Assembly (NCBI RefSeq): GCF_001412595.2
Contig: NZ_CP012640.2
Location: 4,464,001-4,528,000 of the forward strand
Source of the DNA: Massilia sp. WG5
GTDB taxonomy: Bacteria > Pseudomonadota > Gammaproteobacteria > Burkholderiales > Burkholderiaceae_D
Reading direction: 5' to 3'
DNA: 64,000 nt
Shown here: one piece after another, positions 54,549-62,538 of the stretch
Layout of the letters: the number at the start of each line of letters is the position of its first letter
Position numbering within the stretch: position 1 is the first letter of the stretch
The notes under the pieces: model-generated
Told to the model about the DNA's origin: nothing
Databases searched by the model: none
The model's input: only the letters and a program-made list of their open reading frames with translations
Position numbers and translations under genes: made by a program

Positions 54549-54812
54549 TCAGCCAGCCAGGCCTTTTTGCAGGACCTCGGCCACCAGCTCGTTCATCTCG
54601 ATCCCGCGCTCCTTCGCCAGGGCTTGCAGCTGCTTGACCAGGTCGCCATTGAGCTTGACCGCGAACGGGACCAGTCCCAAGGCCCGGTCACGCTCGCGCT
54701 GTTCGCGGCGGTCGGCCGGCGCCGCATCGGCAGTGCCAAAGGACGGTCCGCGCGGGCCCGCCTGGTTCATCAGCTTCTTGGCATCGTACTTCGCCAGGTC
54801 GGTTTTTTTCAT
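54549..54812 (-). CDS. Small conserved protein with RHH-like end
   Basis: An 87-residue basic protein of unknown function. The N-terminal half is polar and low in complexity (MKKTDLAKYDAKKLMNQ, then RREQRERDRALGL). The second half, LVPFAVKLNGDLVKQLQALAKERG and IEMNELVAEVLQKGL, has the strand-helix-helix pattern of ribbon-helix-helix DNA-binding proteins. Similar short proteins are common in betaproteobacteria, but none has a known role. It lies tail to tail with pcp (3 bases). No toxin-type partner is next to it. Confidence 0.75.
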   Translation of the reverse strand: MKKTDLAKYDAKKLMNQAGPRGPSFGTADAAPADRREQRERDRALGLVPFAVKLNGDLVKQLQALAKERGIEMNELVAEVLQKGLAG

Positions 54813-54889
54813 CGTCTTGCTTTCATGGGTTTTCGAGAACGCATTCTAACCGCGATGCGGGCTCGCCCCATGTCGGCCTGGCCTGAGCC

Positions 54890-55483
54890 TTACGAGTTCC
54901 GACCGGACCGCCGCCGGCGGGCGGCGCGGCGCAGGAGCGCAGCGGCCAGCAGCCCGGCCGGCAGCAGCGCCAGCATCGGCGGCTCGTCGACCGGCGGCGG
55001 CGAGATCGCAAACTGCGTCTGGCCGGTCCACTGCCACATCGAATCGGAGATGTAGAACGGCGGCCAGTAGCCGGTTTCGCCATGCGAGACGATGCTCAGG
55101 CCGCTCACGGTCCTGGTCGAACTGAGCGTGGCGATATCCGAATAATGCGACTGAGCATCGAACGACAGCTGGCCGGTGTGCAGGTTGTAGTAGAAATCGT
55201 CGAGCCGGCACCAGGCGCCGTTGCAGCCGGTGTAGGGGTTCTCGAAATAGCTGTACGAGTTCCAGTAAAACCTGGTGAGTTCGCCGCGCTCGAGCCAGCC
55301 GTCGCCATTCGTATCGCTGCCGCTGAAAAAGCCGTCGATCCGGTAGTTGGGATTGAACTGCATGGTATCCGCGTCCTGAAAGCCGGTATAACTGAACGTC
55401 CAGGTGGGCTGGGTTTGCGCCTGCGCGGGCGCGATGAGGCAGGCACTGGCGGCGAGCAGCATGGACAGCAGGTATTTCCACAT
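54890..55483 (-). CDS. PEP-CTERM-like exported protein with an EF-hand loop
   Basis: A 197-residue exported protein: signal peptide (cut after APAQAQ), an EF-hand-like loop DTNGDGWLERGE (about residues 57-68) that may bind calcium, two cysteines (GCNGAWCRLDD) and a C-terminal sorting signal. The last part, DEPPMLALLPAGLLAAALL followed by RRAARRRR, is a motif, a hydrophobic helix and a basic tail, as in PEP-CTERM proteins, although the usual PEP is DEP. Such proteins are handled by exosortase and go with exopolysaccharide. No exosortase gene is in the window. Confidence 0.75.
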   Translation of the reverse strand: MWKYLLSMLLAASACLIAPAQAQTQPTWTFSYTGFQDADTMQFNPNYRIDGFFSGSDTNGDGWLERGELTRFYWNSYSYFENPYTGCNGAWCRLDDFYYNLHTGQLSFDAQSHYSDIATLSSTRTVSGLSIVSHGETGYWPPFYISDSMWQWTGQTQFAISPPPVDEPPMLALLPAGLLAAALLRRAARRRRSGRNS

Positions 55484-55592
55484 GATGAGCTCCTGCGGCC
55501 GCCGTCTCGCGGCCGTATGGACAGCCTAGACCAAAGCCGCGTCCGCCGCTATGCGCACCGGAGACTGTTGGAATCGGACCACGACAGTAAGC

Positions 55593-56705
55593 TCAGCCAA
55601 ACGTGAACGCGAACGCGCTCGCCCCGGCGTCGAGGAAGCGGATCTCGAACAGGCGCTCCTTCACGGCGCCGGTTTGCCTGACGAGCTGGTAGAGCCGGGT
55701 CCCGGTGACGGCGCCGCTGCCGCCGGCGTCGATGTCGGCGCCGCGGTCAGGTCCGGGCGCGTGGCCGTCGATGCTGACCTGGAAGCGCACCGGCTTGCCG
55801 CCCGGCCCCGGTCCCAGCACCAGGTGCAGGTCGCGCGCATGGAAGCGGTAGACGATGCCGCCACCCGCGCCGTTCAGGCGCGCGCGCTCGGCGCCGACGG
55901 TCCAGTTGCCGGTGAGGCTCCATTCGTTCAGGCCGACGTCGGTCCTCGCATAGTCATGCGGCGCATCGCGTTCGAGGCGCTTGCCGCCGGCGACCTTCGA
56001 TGCCTGCGCATAGCCGACATATGTTTCGCCGGAACCCAGGTGCGCGAGGTCGGGGGCGGACTGTTCGCCGGCAGACGGCGGCGCGACGAGCGCGCCCGTT
56101 GCGCCGCCCTTGCCGGCTTCCGCCAGCAAGGACTGGATGATGCGTTCGGTCTCCTCGTAGTGTCCTTCGCCGACGAGGCGCGCGCGCAGCCGCCCGCGCG
56201 CGTCGGCGATGTAGAACACGGGCCAGGCGTCGTTGTGGAAGGCGTTCCAGATGCGCCTGTCGCTGTCCACCGCCACCGGGTAGTCGATCATGAAACGTGC
56301 GACCGCCTGGTTGACGTTCGCGAGCTCCTTCTCGAAGTCGAACTCCGGCGTGTGGACGCCGATCACGACCAGGCCACGGTCGCGGTATTTCTGCGCCCAG
56401 GCGCGCAGGTAGGGCAGGGTGCGGATGCAGTTGATGCAGGAATAGGTCCAGAAATCGACCAGCACCACCTTGCCCTGCAGCTGCCTGCCGCCGAGCGCAG
56501 GGGAGTTCAGCCAGGTCACGGCCCCTTCCAGCGGCGGCAGCGCGCCGAGCGCGGGCAGGCCGCTGCGGTAGCCGGCGCCGGCCGCGCCGGCGGCCGGTGT
56601 CGTGGTCGAGGCGGCAGGCAGGGCGGCGCTGGCCGCAGCCGCCGCAAGCACGGCGGCGCTCAGCCAGCGTAGCGGATGGCGAAGGATGCGCGTGGAATCG
56701 AACAT
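55593..56705 (-). CDS. Exported thioredoxin-fold protein (DipZ C-terminal type)
   Basis: A 370-residue exported protein. The signal or anchor is around WLSAAVLAAAAASAALPA. A TlpA/AhpC-TSA-like domain follows with the redox motif VDFWTYSCINCIRTLPYL (CINC, about residues 90-93) and VIGVHTPEFDFEKE. The last 140 residues form a beta-rich domain (DVGLNEWSLTGNWTVG, FRFHARDLHLVLGPG-like, VSIDGHAPG), as in the soluble part of DipZ proteins of actinobacteria. The CcdA-like membrane domain is missing, so it needs another electron donor. It follows the hydrolase gene at 56719 by 13 bases and is probably cotranscribed. Confidence 0.82.
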   Translation of the reverse strand: MFDSTRILRHPLRWLSAAVLAAAAASAALPAASTTTPAAGAAGAGYRSGLPALGALPPLEGAVTWLNSPALGGRQLQGKVVLVDFWTYSCINCIRTLPYLRAWAQKYRDRGLVVIGVHTPEFDFEKELANVNQAVARFMIDYPVAVDSDRRIWNAFHNDAWPVFYIADARGRLRARLVGEGHYEETERIIQSLLAEAGKGGATGALVAPPSAGEQSAPDLAHLGSGETYVGYAQASKVAGGKRLERDAPHDYARTDVGLNEWSLTGNWTVGAERARLNGAGGGIVYRFHARDLHLVLGPGPGGKPVRFQVSIDGHAPGPDRGADIDAGGSGAVTGTRLYQLVRQTGAVKERLFEIRFLDAGASAFAFTFG

Positions 56706-56718
56706 GGCGGGCCCTTGG

Positions 56719-57726
56719 TCAAAGATGATCGACGTCGATCACGGCGTCCGCAAAGGCGCGCGGCGCTTCCTGCGGCAGGTTGTGGCCGATGCCGCCGCGG
56801 ATGAGTTCATGCCTGTACTTGCCGGTGAAGCGCTTCGCGTACGCCGCCGGCTCCGGATGCGGGGCGCCGTTCGCATCGCCCTCGAGGGTAATCGTCGGCA
56901 CGCTGATGGCGGGGGACCTGGCAAGGCTGGCTTCCAGCCCCGCATACCTGGCTTCGCCGTCGGCCAGGCCGAGCCGCCAGCGGTAGTTATGGATCGTGAT
57001 GGCGGCGTGGTCCGGATTATCCAGCGCCGCGGCGCTGCGCTCGAAGGTGGCGTCGTCGAAGCGCCATTGCGGCGAAGCGGTCTGCCAGATCAGCTTTGCG
57101 AAATCGTGGCGGTTCTTGTCGTAGCCGGCGCGGCCGCGCTCGGTGGCGAAGTAGAACTGGTACCACCATTGCTGTTCCGCGGCCGGGGGCAGCGGCTGCT
57201 TGCCCGCCTCCTGGCTGCCGATCAGGTAACCGCTCACCGAGACCAGTCCCTTGACGCGCTGCGGCCACAGGGCCGCGACGATGTCCGCCGTCCGTGCGCC
57301 CCAGTCGTAGCCGGCCAGGATGGCCTTGTCGATCTTCAGCGCATCCATCAGCTCGACTGTGTCGGCCGCGAGCGCCGCGGGTTCGCCGTTGCGCACCGCA
57401 TGCGCATCGAGGAAGCGGGTCGTGCCATAACCGCGCAGGTGCGGCACGATCACGCGGTAGCCGGCCCTGGTGAGTAGGGGAACCACGTCGATGTAGCTAT
57501 GGATGTCGTAGGGCCAGCCGTGCAGGAGGATGACGACGGGACCATTGGCCGGCCCTTCGTCCACATAGCCGACATTCAGGACGCCCGCCTCGACTTGCCT
57601 GATGGTGGCGAAGGAGCGCGTGTGCGTTTCCGCCTGCGCCAGGCCCGGCAGGGCGAAGGAGGCAGCGGCCAGCGTTGCGGCCGCTGCCAGGAGGCCGATA
57701 CTGGACTGCTTGTCGTGCGTCTTCAT
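56719..57726 (-). CDS. Exported epoxide hydrolase-like alpha/beta hydrolase
   Basis: A 335-residue hydrolase with a signal peptide (cut after LPGLAQA). The fold marks are VVILLHGWPYDIHSYIDVVPLL (oxyanion region), the Asp nucleophile in ILAGYDWGARTADIVAALWP (about residue 143) and the His in RGGIGHNLPQEAP (about 319), as in epoxide hydrolases and haloalkane dehalogenases. Export to the periplasm is unusual for these. It is divergent from an OhrR-like MarR gene with a duplicated operator between them, so it is probably repressed by that regulator and induced by an oxidant or small organic compound. Confidence 0.88.
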   Translation of the reverse strand: MKTHDKQSSIGLLAAAATLAAASFALPGLAQAETHTRSFATIRQVEAGVLNVGYVDEGPANGPVVILLHGWPYDIHSYIDVVPLLTRAGYRVIVPHLRGYGTTRFLDAHAVRNGEPAALAADTVELMDALKIDKAILAGYDWGARTADIVAALWPQRVKGLVSVSGYLIGSQEAGKQPLPPAAEQQWWYQFYFATERGRAGYDKNRHDFAKLIWQTASPQWRFDDATFERSAAALDNPDHAAITIHNYRWRLGLADGEARYAGLEASLARSPAISVPTITLEGDANGAPHPEPAAYAKRFTGKYRHELIRGGIGHNLPQEAPRAFADAVIDVDHL

Positions 57727-57763
57727 GGTTCACTCCGGTGACGGTTCAGGGAAGAATTCTTAA

Positions 57764-57788
57764 AATTAATTATCACGATAATGATTAT
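57764..57788 (-). promoter_or_regulatory. MarR/OhrR-type operator, hydrolase side
   Basis: AATTAATTATC (57764-57774), then CACG-type spacer, ATAATGATTAT (57778-57788). The same 25-base block occurs inverted at 57830-57854, differing at only about two positions. It lies just before the hydrolase gene, over its likely promoter. Confidence 0.7.
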
Positions 57789-57829
57789 GACCATAACTTT
57801 AGACGAAGCCGGCCGACTTTTCAAGTACG

Positions 57830-57854
57830 ATAATCATTATCTCGATAATTAATT
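57830..57854 (+). promoter_or_regulatory. MarR/OhrR-type operator, regulator side
   Basis: Inverse copy of the block at 57764-57788: ATAATCATTAT (57830-57840) and GATAATTAATT (57844-57854). It stops 13 bases before the MarR ATG, fitting autoregulation. Confidence 0.7.
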
Positions 57855-57867
57855 CAAAGGATGTCAG

Positions 57868-58335
57868 ATGAGCAAAAATGACCAGGATCGCCAAAACATC
57901 GCGAAGCTCGGCGACTTCATGTGCTTTGCCGTCTACTCGACCAACCTCGCGTATTCGCGCGTCTACAAGCCGGTCCTCGAACAGCTTGGACTCACCTACC
58001 CGCAATACGTCACCATTATTTCGCTCTGGGAAGAGGACCGGCAGACGGTCAAGGGTCTCAGCGAGAAGCTGTTCCTGGAGCCGAGCACGCTCACGCCGAT
58101 GCTCAAGCGCCTGGAAGCGATGGGATATGTGCGCCGCGAGCGCGACCCCGAGGACGAGCGGAGCGTGCGGGTGTCGCTGACGGAGGCCGGACGCCAGCTG
58201 CGGGAAAAGGCTTTCGATTACCGCGAGATCACGGCGAAAGCCTCGGGGCTGACGCCGGAAGAGTTCCGCACCCTGCAAAAGGCCATCGTGAATCTACGGA
58301 CCAACCTCGTCGATGCGGCCGGTCCGTCGTCCTGA
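57868..58335 (+). CDS. MarR-family regulator, OhrR-like
   Basis: A 155-residue winged-helix repressor. GDFMCFAVYSTNLAYSRVYKPVLEQLGLTYPQYVTIISLWEE is the OhrR-type start, with Cys19 in the position of the peroxide-sensing cysteine; the Tyr residues that contact the cysteine are present too. The DNA-binding part is VKGLSEKLFLEPSTLTPMLKRLEAMGYVRRERDPEDERSVRVSLT. No ohr gene is next to it; the divergent target is the exported hydrolase. The operator is a duplicated AT-rich block. It abuts a LysR gene tail to tail. Confidence 0.92.
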   Translation: MSKNDQDRQNIAKLGDFMCFAVYSTNLAYSRVYKPVLEQLGLTYPQYVTIISLWEEDRQTVKGLSEKLFLEPSTLTPMLKRLEAMGYVRRERDPEDERSVRVSLTEAGRQLREKAFDYREITAKASGLTPEEFRTLQKAIVNLRTNLVDAAGPSS

Positions 58336-58337
58336 GC

Positions 58338-59243
58338 TCAGGATTCGCCCTCGGGACTCACGATCTTCAGGAAGGCCCGCACCACCGGCGCATCGTCCTG
58401 GATCGGGTAGGTGATATACAGGTTCGCCGACGGCGGGTTCCCCTTGATCGGCAGGAAGCGCACGCCCGGCCAGCCGATCCGGCCGGTGGTTTCCGGCATC
58501 AGGGCGACGCCCAGGCCCGCGCCCACCATCGCCAGCAGGGTCTGCGGCTCGGCGGCTTCCTGGAAGACGGTCGGCTGGAAGCCGGCATTCACGCAGCACT
58601 GGATCAGGTAGCGCGGTTCGGCCGACTGGTCCAGGTGCAGGGTCAGCAGCGGCTCGCCGGCAATGTCGGTCAGGGCGATGCTGTCCTTCTTCGCCAGCGG
58701 ATGCTGGGCGTTCACCGCCACGCAGTAGTCTTCCTGGAAGCATAGCTCCTGGCGCAGGCCGGCGTGCTTGAGTTCATCGGCGTCGCGCTTCGGTTCGCGC
58801 CAGAAGCCGACGTCGATCTGCTTGCCGCGCAGGGCGTCCCACTGTTCGTTCGGGCCGAGTTCGTGGATGGTCCAGGTCACGCGCGGGAACTGGCTCTGGA
58901 ACTGCTCCAGCAGGCCGGGGATCGGGCCCCACATCGCCGAGCCGACGATGCCGACGCGCAGTCGTCCGACCTCGCCGCGGTCGATCTGGCGGATGGTGTC
59001 GACCGCCATGCGCATGCGGCCCAGCAGGTCCGATGCTTCCTGCATGAAGGCCTTGCCGGCCACCGTCAGCTCGAAGCTGCGGGTGGTGCGCGCGAACAGG
59101 CGCACCCCCAGCTCGCTCTCCAGCTTCATGATCTGCTGCGAGAGCGGCGGCTGCGAGATGTGCAGGCGCTCGGCGGCGCGGCTGAAGCTTTTCTCTTCGG
59201 CCACCGCGAGGAAGTATTTCAGCTGCTTCAGGTCGATCGACAT
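58338..59243 (-). CDS. LysR-family transcriptional regulator
   Basis: A 301-residue regulator of the BenM/CatM-like group. The helix-turn-helix region is LKQLKYFLAVAEEKSFSRAAERLHISQPPLSQQIMKLE (residues 5-42). The effector domain has LRVGIVGSAMWGPIPGLLEQFQ (about 95), REPKRDADELKHAGL and AMVGAGLGVALMPET (about 240). It is 4 bases downstream of psuG on the same strand, so it may be cotranscribed with psuK-psuG. It could respond to aromatic acids as relatives do, or to a metabolite of the psu pathway; neither is shown. Confidence 0.9.
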   Translation of the reverse strand: MSIDLKQLKYFLAVAEEKSFSRAAERLHISQPPLSQQIMKLESELGVRLFARTTRSFELTVAGKAFMQEASDLLGRMRMAVDTIRQIDRGEVGRLRVGIVGSAMWGPIPGLLEQFQSQFPRVTWTIHELGPNEQWDALRGKQIDVGFWREPKRDADELKHAGLRQELCFQEDYCVAVNAQHPLAKKDSIALTDIAGEPLLTLHLDQSAEPRYLIQCCVNAGFQPTVFQEAAEPQTLLAMVGAGLGVALMPETTGRIGWPGVRFLPIKGNPPSANLYITYPIQDDAPVVRAFLKIVSPEGES

Positions 59244-59247
59244 GGGC

Positions 59248-60156
<909 letters not shown>

Positions 60157-60158
60157 GT

Positions 60159-61271
60159 TCAGTCCTGGGTGTTCGTGTTGATAAGAGTGTCGGGCCCGAG
60201 CCGCGGGTGCACCGTTTCCGGCACGCCGAGGGTCAGGGCCGACAGCTTCAGGCCGCGCCGGCAGGCCAGGCCGAGGTCGTCCGCATCCTGCAGCAGCGAC
60301 CAGCATACGGCGGCCGCGAAGGCATCGCCGGCGCCGGTGACGTCGACCACCTCGGCGCCATGCGCGTACAGGCGCACGATCTGGTCTTCACCCGCGCCGC
60401 CGCGCGTGTACAGCACGCCCTCGGCGCCGCGCGTGACGATCAGGTCGCGCGCGCCCTGGGCCCGCACTTCGGCCACCGCCGCGTCGAGATCGGTCTCGCT
60501 GGCCAGTTCGCGCCCGACCCGCGCCGCCAGTTCGCCGCGGTTCAGGATCAGGACGCGCACGCCGGCGAGGTCGCGCGGCAGGCGCGCCATCTTCGGCTCG
60601 GACACCGCCACCAGCACCAGCGGCACCTCGGCAAGGCGCGCCTCGGCAAGCACCGCATCCACCGTCTCGAGCGGCAGGTTGAGGTCGGCCACCACCAGCG
60701 CGCTGGTCGCGATCCTGGCCTGGCTGGCGGCGACGAAGGCCGGATCGAGGCGGTCGTAGAGGGCCATGTCGGCCAGCGCGACCAGCATCTCGCCATCCTG
60801 GTCCAGCACCGCCGTGTAGGTGCCGCTGGCCACATCCGGGAGCTGCAGCGTGCCCCCGGTGTCGATGCCGAGGCTTTGCGCATGCGCGAGCAGGGCGGCG
60901 CCCGAGCTGTCCTTGCCGGTCGCAGTCAATAAAGCAACTGCCGTGCCCAGGCGCGCGAGGTTCTCGGCGATGTTGCGTGCGACGCCGCCGAAGGATTCGC
61001 TCTGGCTGGCGGGATTCGAGGTGTGCATCGCGATGTCGGCCAGCGAACGCAGTTTGCGGTCGAGGTTGGCCGCGCCGATGCAGGTGACGGGGCGGCGGTC
61101 CGGCAGGACGTAGGCGCGCCCGAGCAGCTTGCGCTCGCGGATCAGGCCGGCGATATAGCCGGCCACGGCCGAGCGCGACAGCCCCAGGCTGGCGGCCAGG
61201 TCCTGCTGCGCGATGAAGGGATTTGCGCGGATCAGCTCAAGCAACTGTTGTTTTTTGGAGTGCTCGGTCAC
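60159..61271 (-). CDS. psuK: Pseudouridine kinase with N-terminal HTH
   Basis: The 370-residue product joins a winged-helix domain ([41 protein letters not shown], residues 7-47) to a PfkB sugar kinase (from [14 protein letters not shown], about 62). The kinase has [28 protein letters not shown] and the catalytic [13 protein letters not shown] (Asp about 319). It phosphorylates pseudouridine for PsuG. GTG 61271 was chosen; a TTG at 61286 would add five residues. Neither has a good ribosome site. The HTH suggests that the kinase also represses its own operon through the tandem palindromes just upstream. Confidence 0.9.
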   Translation of the reverse strand: MTEHSKKQQLLELIRANPFIAQQDLAASLGLSRSAVAGYIAGLIRERKLLGRAYVLPDRRPVTCIGAANLDRKLRSLADIAMHTSNPASQSESFGGVARNIAENLARLGTAVALLTATGKDSSGAALLAHAQSLGIDTGGTLQLPDVASGTYTAVLDQDGEMLVALADMALYDRLDPAFVAASQARIATSALVVADLNLPLETVDAVLAEARLAEVPLVLVAVSEPKMARLPRDLAGVRVLILNRGELAARVGRELASETDLDAAVAEVRAQGARDLIVTRGAEGVLYTRGGAGEDQIVRLYAHGAEVVDVTGAGDAFAAAVCWSLLQDADDLGLACRRGLKLSALTLGVPETVHPRLGPDTLINTNTQD

Positions 61272-61294
61272 GGTAGGGCCATTCAAACGAATAT

Positions 61295-61338
61295 AAACAA
61301 TTGTTTGAGATGTTAAACACTTGTTTGAGGGGCGTCAA
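61295..61338 (-). promoter_or_regulatory. psuK promoter with two palindromic operators
   Basis: On the minus strand TTGACG (61338-61333) and TAACAT (61315-61310) are 17 bases apart. AAACACTTGTTT (61315-61326) fills the spacer, and the perfect palindrome AAACAATTGTTT (61295-61306) lies at the expected start near 61303. The two are 20 bases apart, two turns of DNA, and share TAAACA-TTGTTTGAG. This is the layout of a repressor-controlled promoter. Confidence 0.7.
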
Positions 61339-61442
61339 CGTAAAGCTTTGCCCCTGTTGCCGAGGCGGGCCCGGCGATGTATCCGAAGGCGATGGAACGG
61401 CACAGCCTATTTATACCTTATTCATATAAATCGAGCAAAAAT

Positions 61443-61472
61443 TTGGTATTTGCCATACCAATCCACGATAAT
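61443..61472 (+). promoter_or_regulatory. punA promoter overlapped by a dyad
   Basis: TTGGTA (61443-61448) and GATAAT (61467-61472) are 18 bases apart. The dyad TTGGTAT (61443-61449) with ATACCAA (61455-61461) covers the -35 box and spacer, fit for a repressor. The leader to ATG 61593 would be about 115 bases. Confidence 0.5.
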
Positions 61473-61592
61473 GCATGATCTGATTATTTTGGTGCACCGG
61501 ATTCCCAATTCCGTGCGCCGGGCAGTACAGGCCGCCTCACCGGTCCACCCAACCTGAATACCTCATCCAGCGATATCACAAGGAAGCCATCC

Positions 61593-62429
61593 ATGCTCAG
61601 CAACACCCCATTCGAAGCCGCCGACGTCATCCGCGCCCGCAAGCCCGGTTTTACGCCGCGTGTGGCGCTCATCCTCGGCTCCGGTCTCGGCGTGCTGGCC
61701 GAGCAGATGACGGACGCGGTGGCGATCAGCTACGCCGACCTGCCTGGCTTCCCGATCAGCACCGTGCACGGCCATGCCGGCGAACTGGTGCTGGGCACCC
61801 TGGCGGGCGTGCCGGTCGCCTGCATGAAGGGCCGCGGCCACTTCTATGAAGGCTACGGCGCCAGCGTGATGACTTCCGCGGTCCGTACCCTGAAGCTGAT
61901 CGGCTGCGAACTGCTGTTCGTGACCAATGCCGCCGGCTCGCTGCGTCCGGAAGTCGACGCCGGCAGCATCGTCGTGCTGACCGACCACATCAACCTGCTG
62001 CCGGGCAGCCCGATGGCCGGCCCGAACGACGACCGCTTCGGCCCGCGCTTCTTCAGCATGGCCAACGCCTACGATGCCGAGACCCGCGAGATGGTGAAGG
62101 CCGTGGCCGCGGAGAAGGGCATCACCCTGCACGAAGGCGTCTACCTGTCGACCCCGGGCCCGCACTTCGAGACCGCCGCCGAGATCCGCGCCTTCCGCAC
62201 CATGGGCGCGGATATGGTCGGCATGTCGGTGGTCCCGGAAGTGATCGCCGCCCGCCATTGCGGCCTGAAGGTCGCGGGCATGTCCGCCATCACCAACCTG
62301 GCCGAAGGCCTGACCCCGTTCCCGCTGTCGCACGAGCAGACCCTGAAATATGCTGCCGTGGCGGCCAAGGACCTGGTGGCGCTGCTGCACGCATTCATCG
62401 AACGCCTGGGCGCAACCGCCAAGGCCTAA
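61593..62429 (+). CDS. Purine nucleoside phosphorylase (trimeric type)
   Basis: The enzyme splits inosine, guanosine and deoxy forms with phosphate into base and (deoxy)ribose 1-phosphate. The 278-residue product is of the PNP/XapA type: RVALILGSGLGVLAEQ, GFPISTVHGHAGELVLG, GRGHFYEGYG, FVTNAAGSLRPE, STPGPHFETAAEIRAFRTMGADMVGMSVVPE and ITNLAEGL (Asn that selects 6-oxopurines). So guanine and hypoxanthine would be released for GuaD and Xdh. It starts the punA-deoB-deoC operon; ribosome site AAGGAAGCC. Confidence 0.95.
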   Translation: MLSNTPFEAADVIRARKPGFTPRVALILGSGLGVLAEQMTDAVAISYADLPGFPISTVHGHAGELVLGTLAGVPVACMKGRGHFYEGYGASVMTSAVRTLKLIGCELLFVTNAAGSLRPEVDAGSIVVLTDHINLLPGSPMAGPNDDRFGPRFFSMANAYDAETREMVKAVAAEKGITLHEGVYLSTPGPHFETAAEIRAFRTMGADMVGMSVVPEVIAARHCGLKVAGMSAITNLAEGLTPFPLSHEQTLKYAAVAAKDLVALLHAFIERLGATAKA

Positions 62430-62431
62430 CA

Positions 62432-62518
62432 CGTCGTCCCCGCGCAGGCGGGGATCCAAGTTTGTCGGGTAGTCGAAACGCACGTAAGCTTGGGTTCCCG
62501 CCTCCGCGGGAACGACGG
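62432..62518. repeat. Paired inverted palindromic repeats inside an operon
   Basis: Units at 62432-62461 and 62486-62518 (inverse), with GTCGAAACGCACG between. It is the same family as at 6176, 16811 and 36992, but here it is between two cotranscribed genes, punA and deoB. The fold would be a strong mRNA structure and could lower or protect part of the transcript. Confidence 0.9.
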
Positions 62519-62538
62519 TAGAAAAGAGAGATATTTTT

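Larger units (their letters stand above)
61272..61592. promoter_or_regulatory. Divergent psuK / punA regulatory region
   Basis: 321 bases without a gene. It holds the psuK promoter with its operators (61295-61338) and the punA promoter with its dyad (61443-61472). The stretch between, 61339-61440, shows nothing clear. AAGGAAGCC (61581-61589) gives the punA ribosome site. Confidence 0.6.

Noticed and set aside
54549..54812. Antitoxin of a toxin-antitoxin pair.
   Set aside because: The RHH-like end fits, but there is no toxin-like gene beside it; the neighbours are pcp and a PEP-CTERM-like gene.
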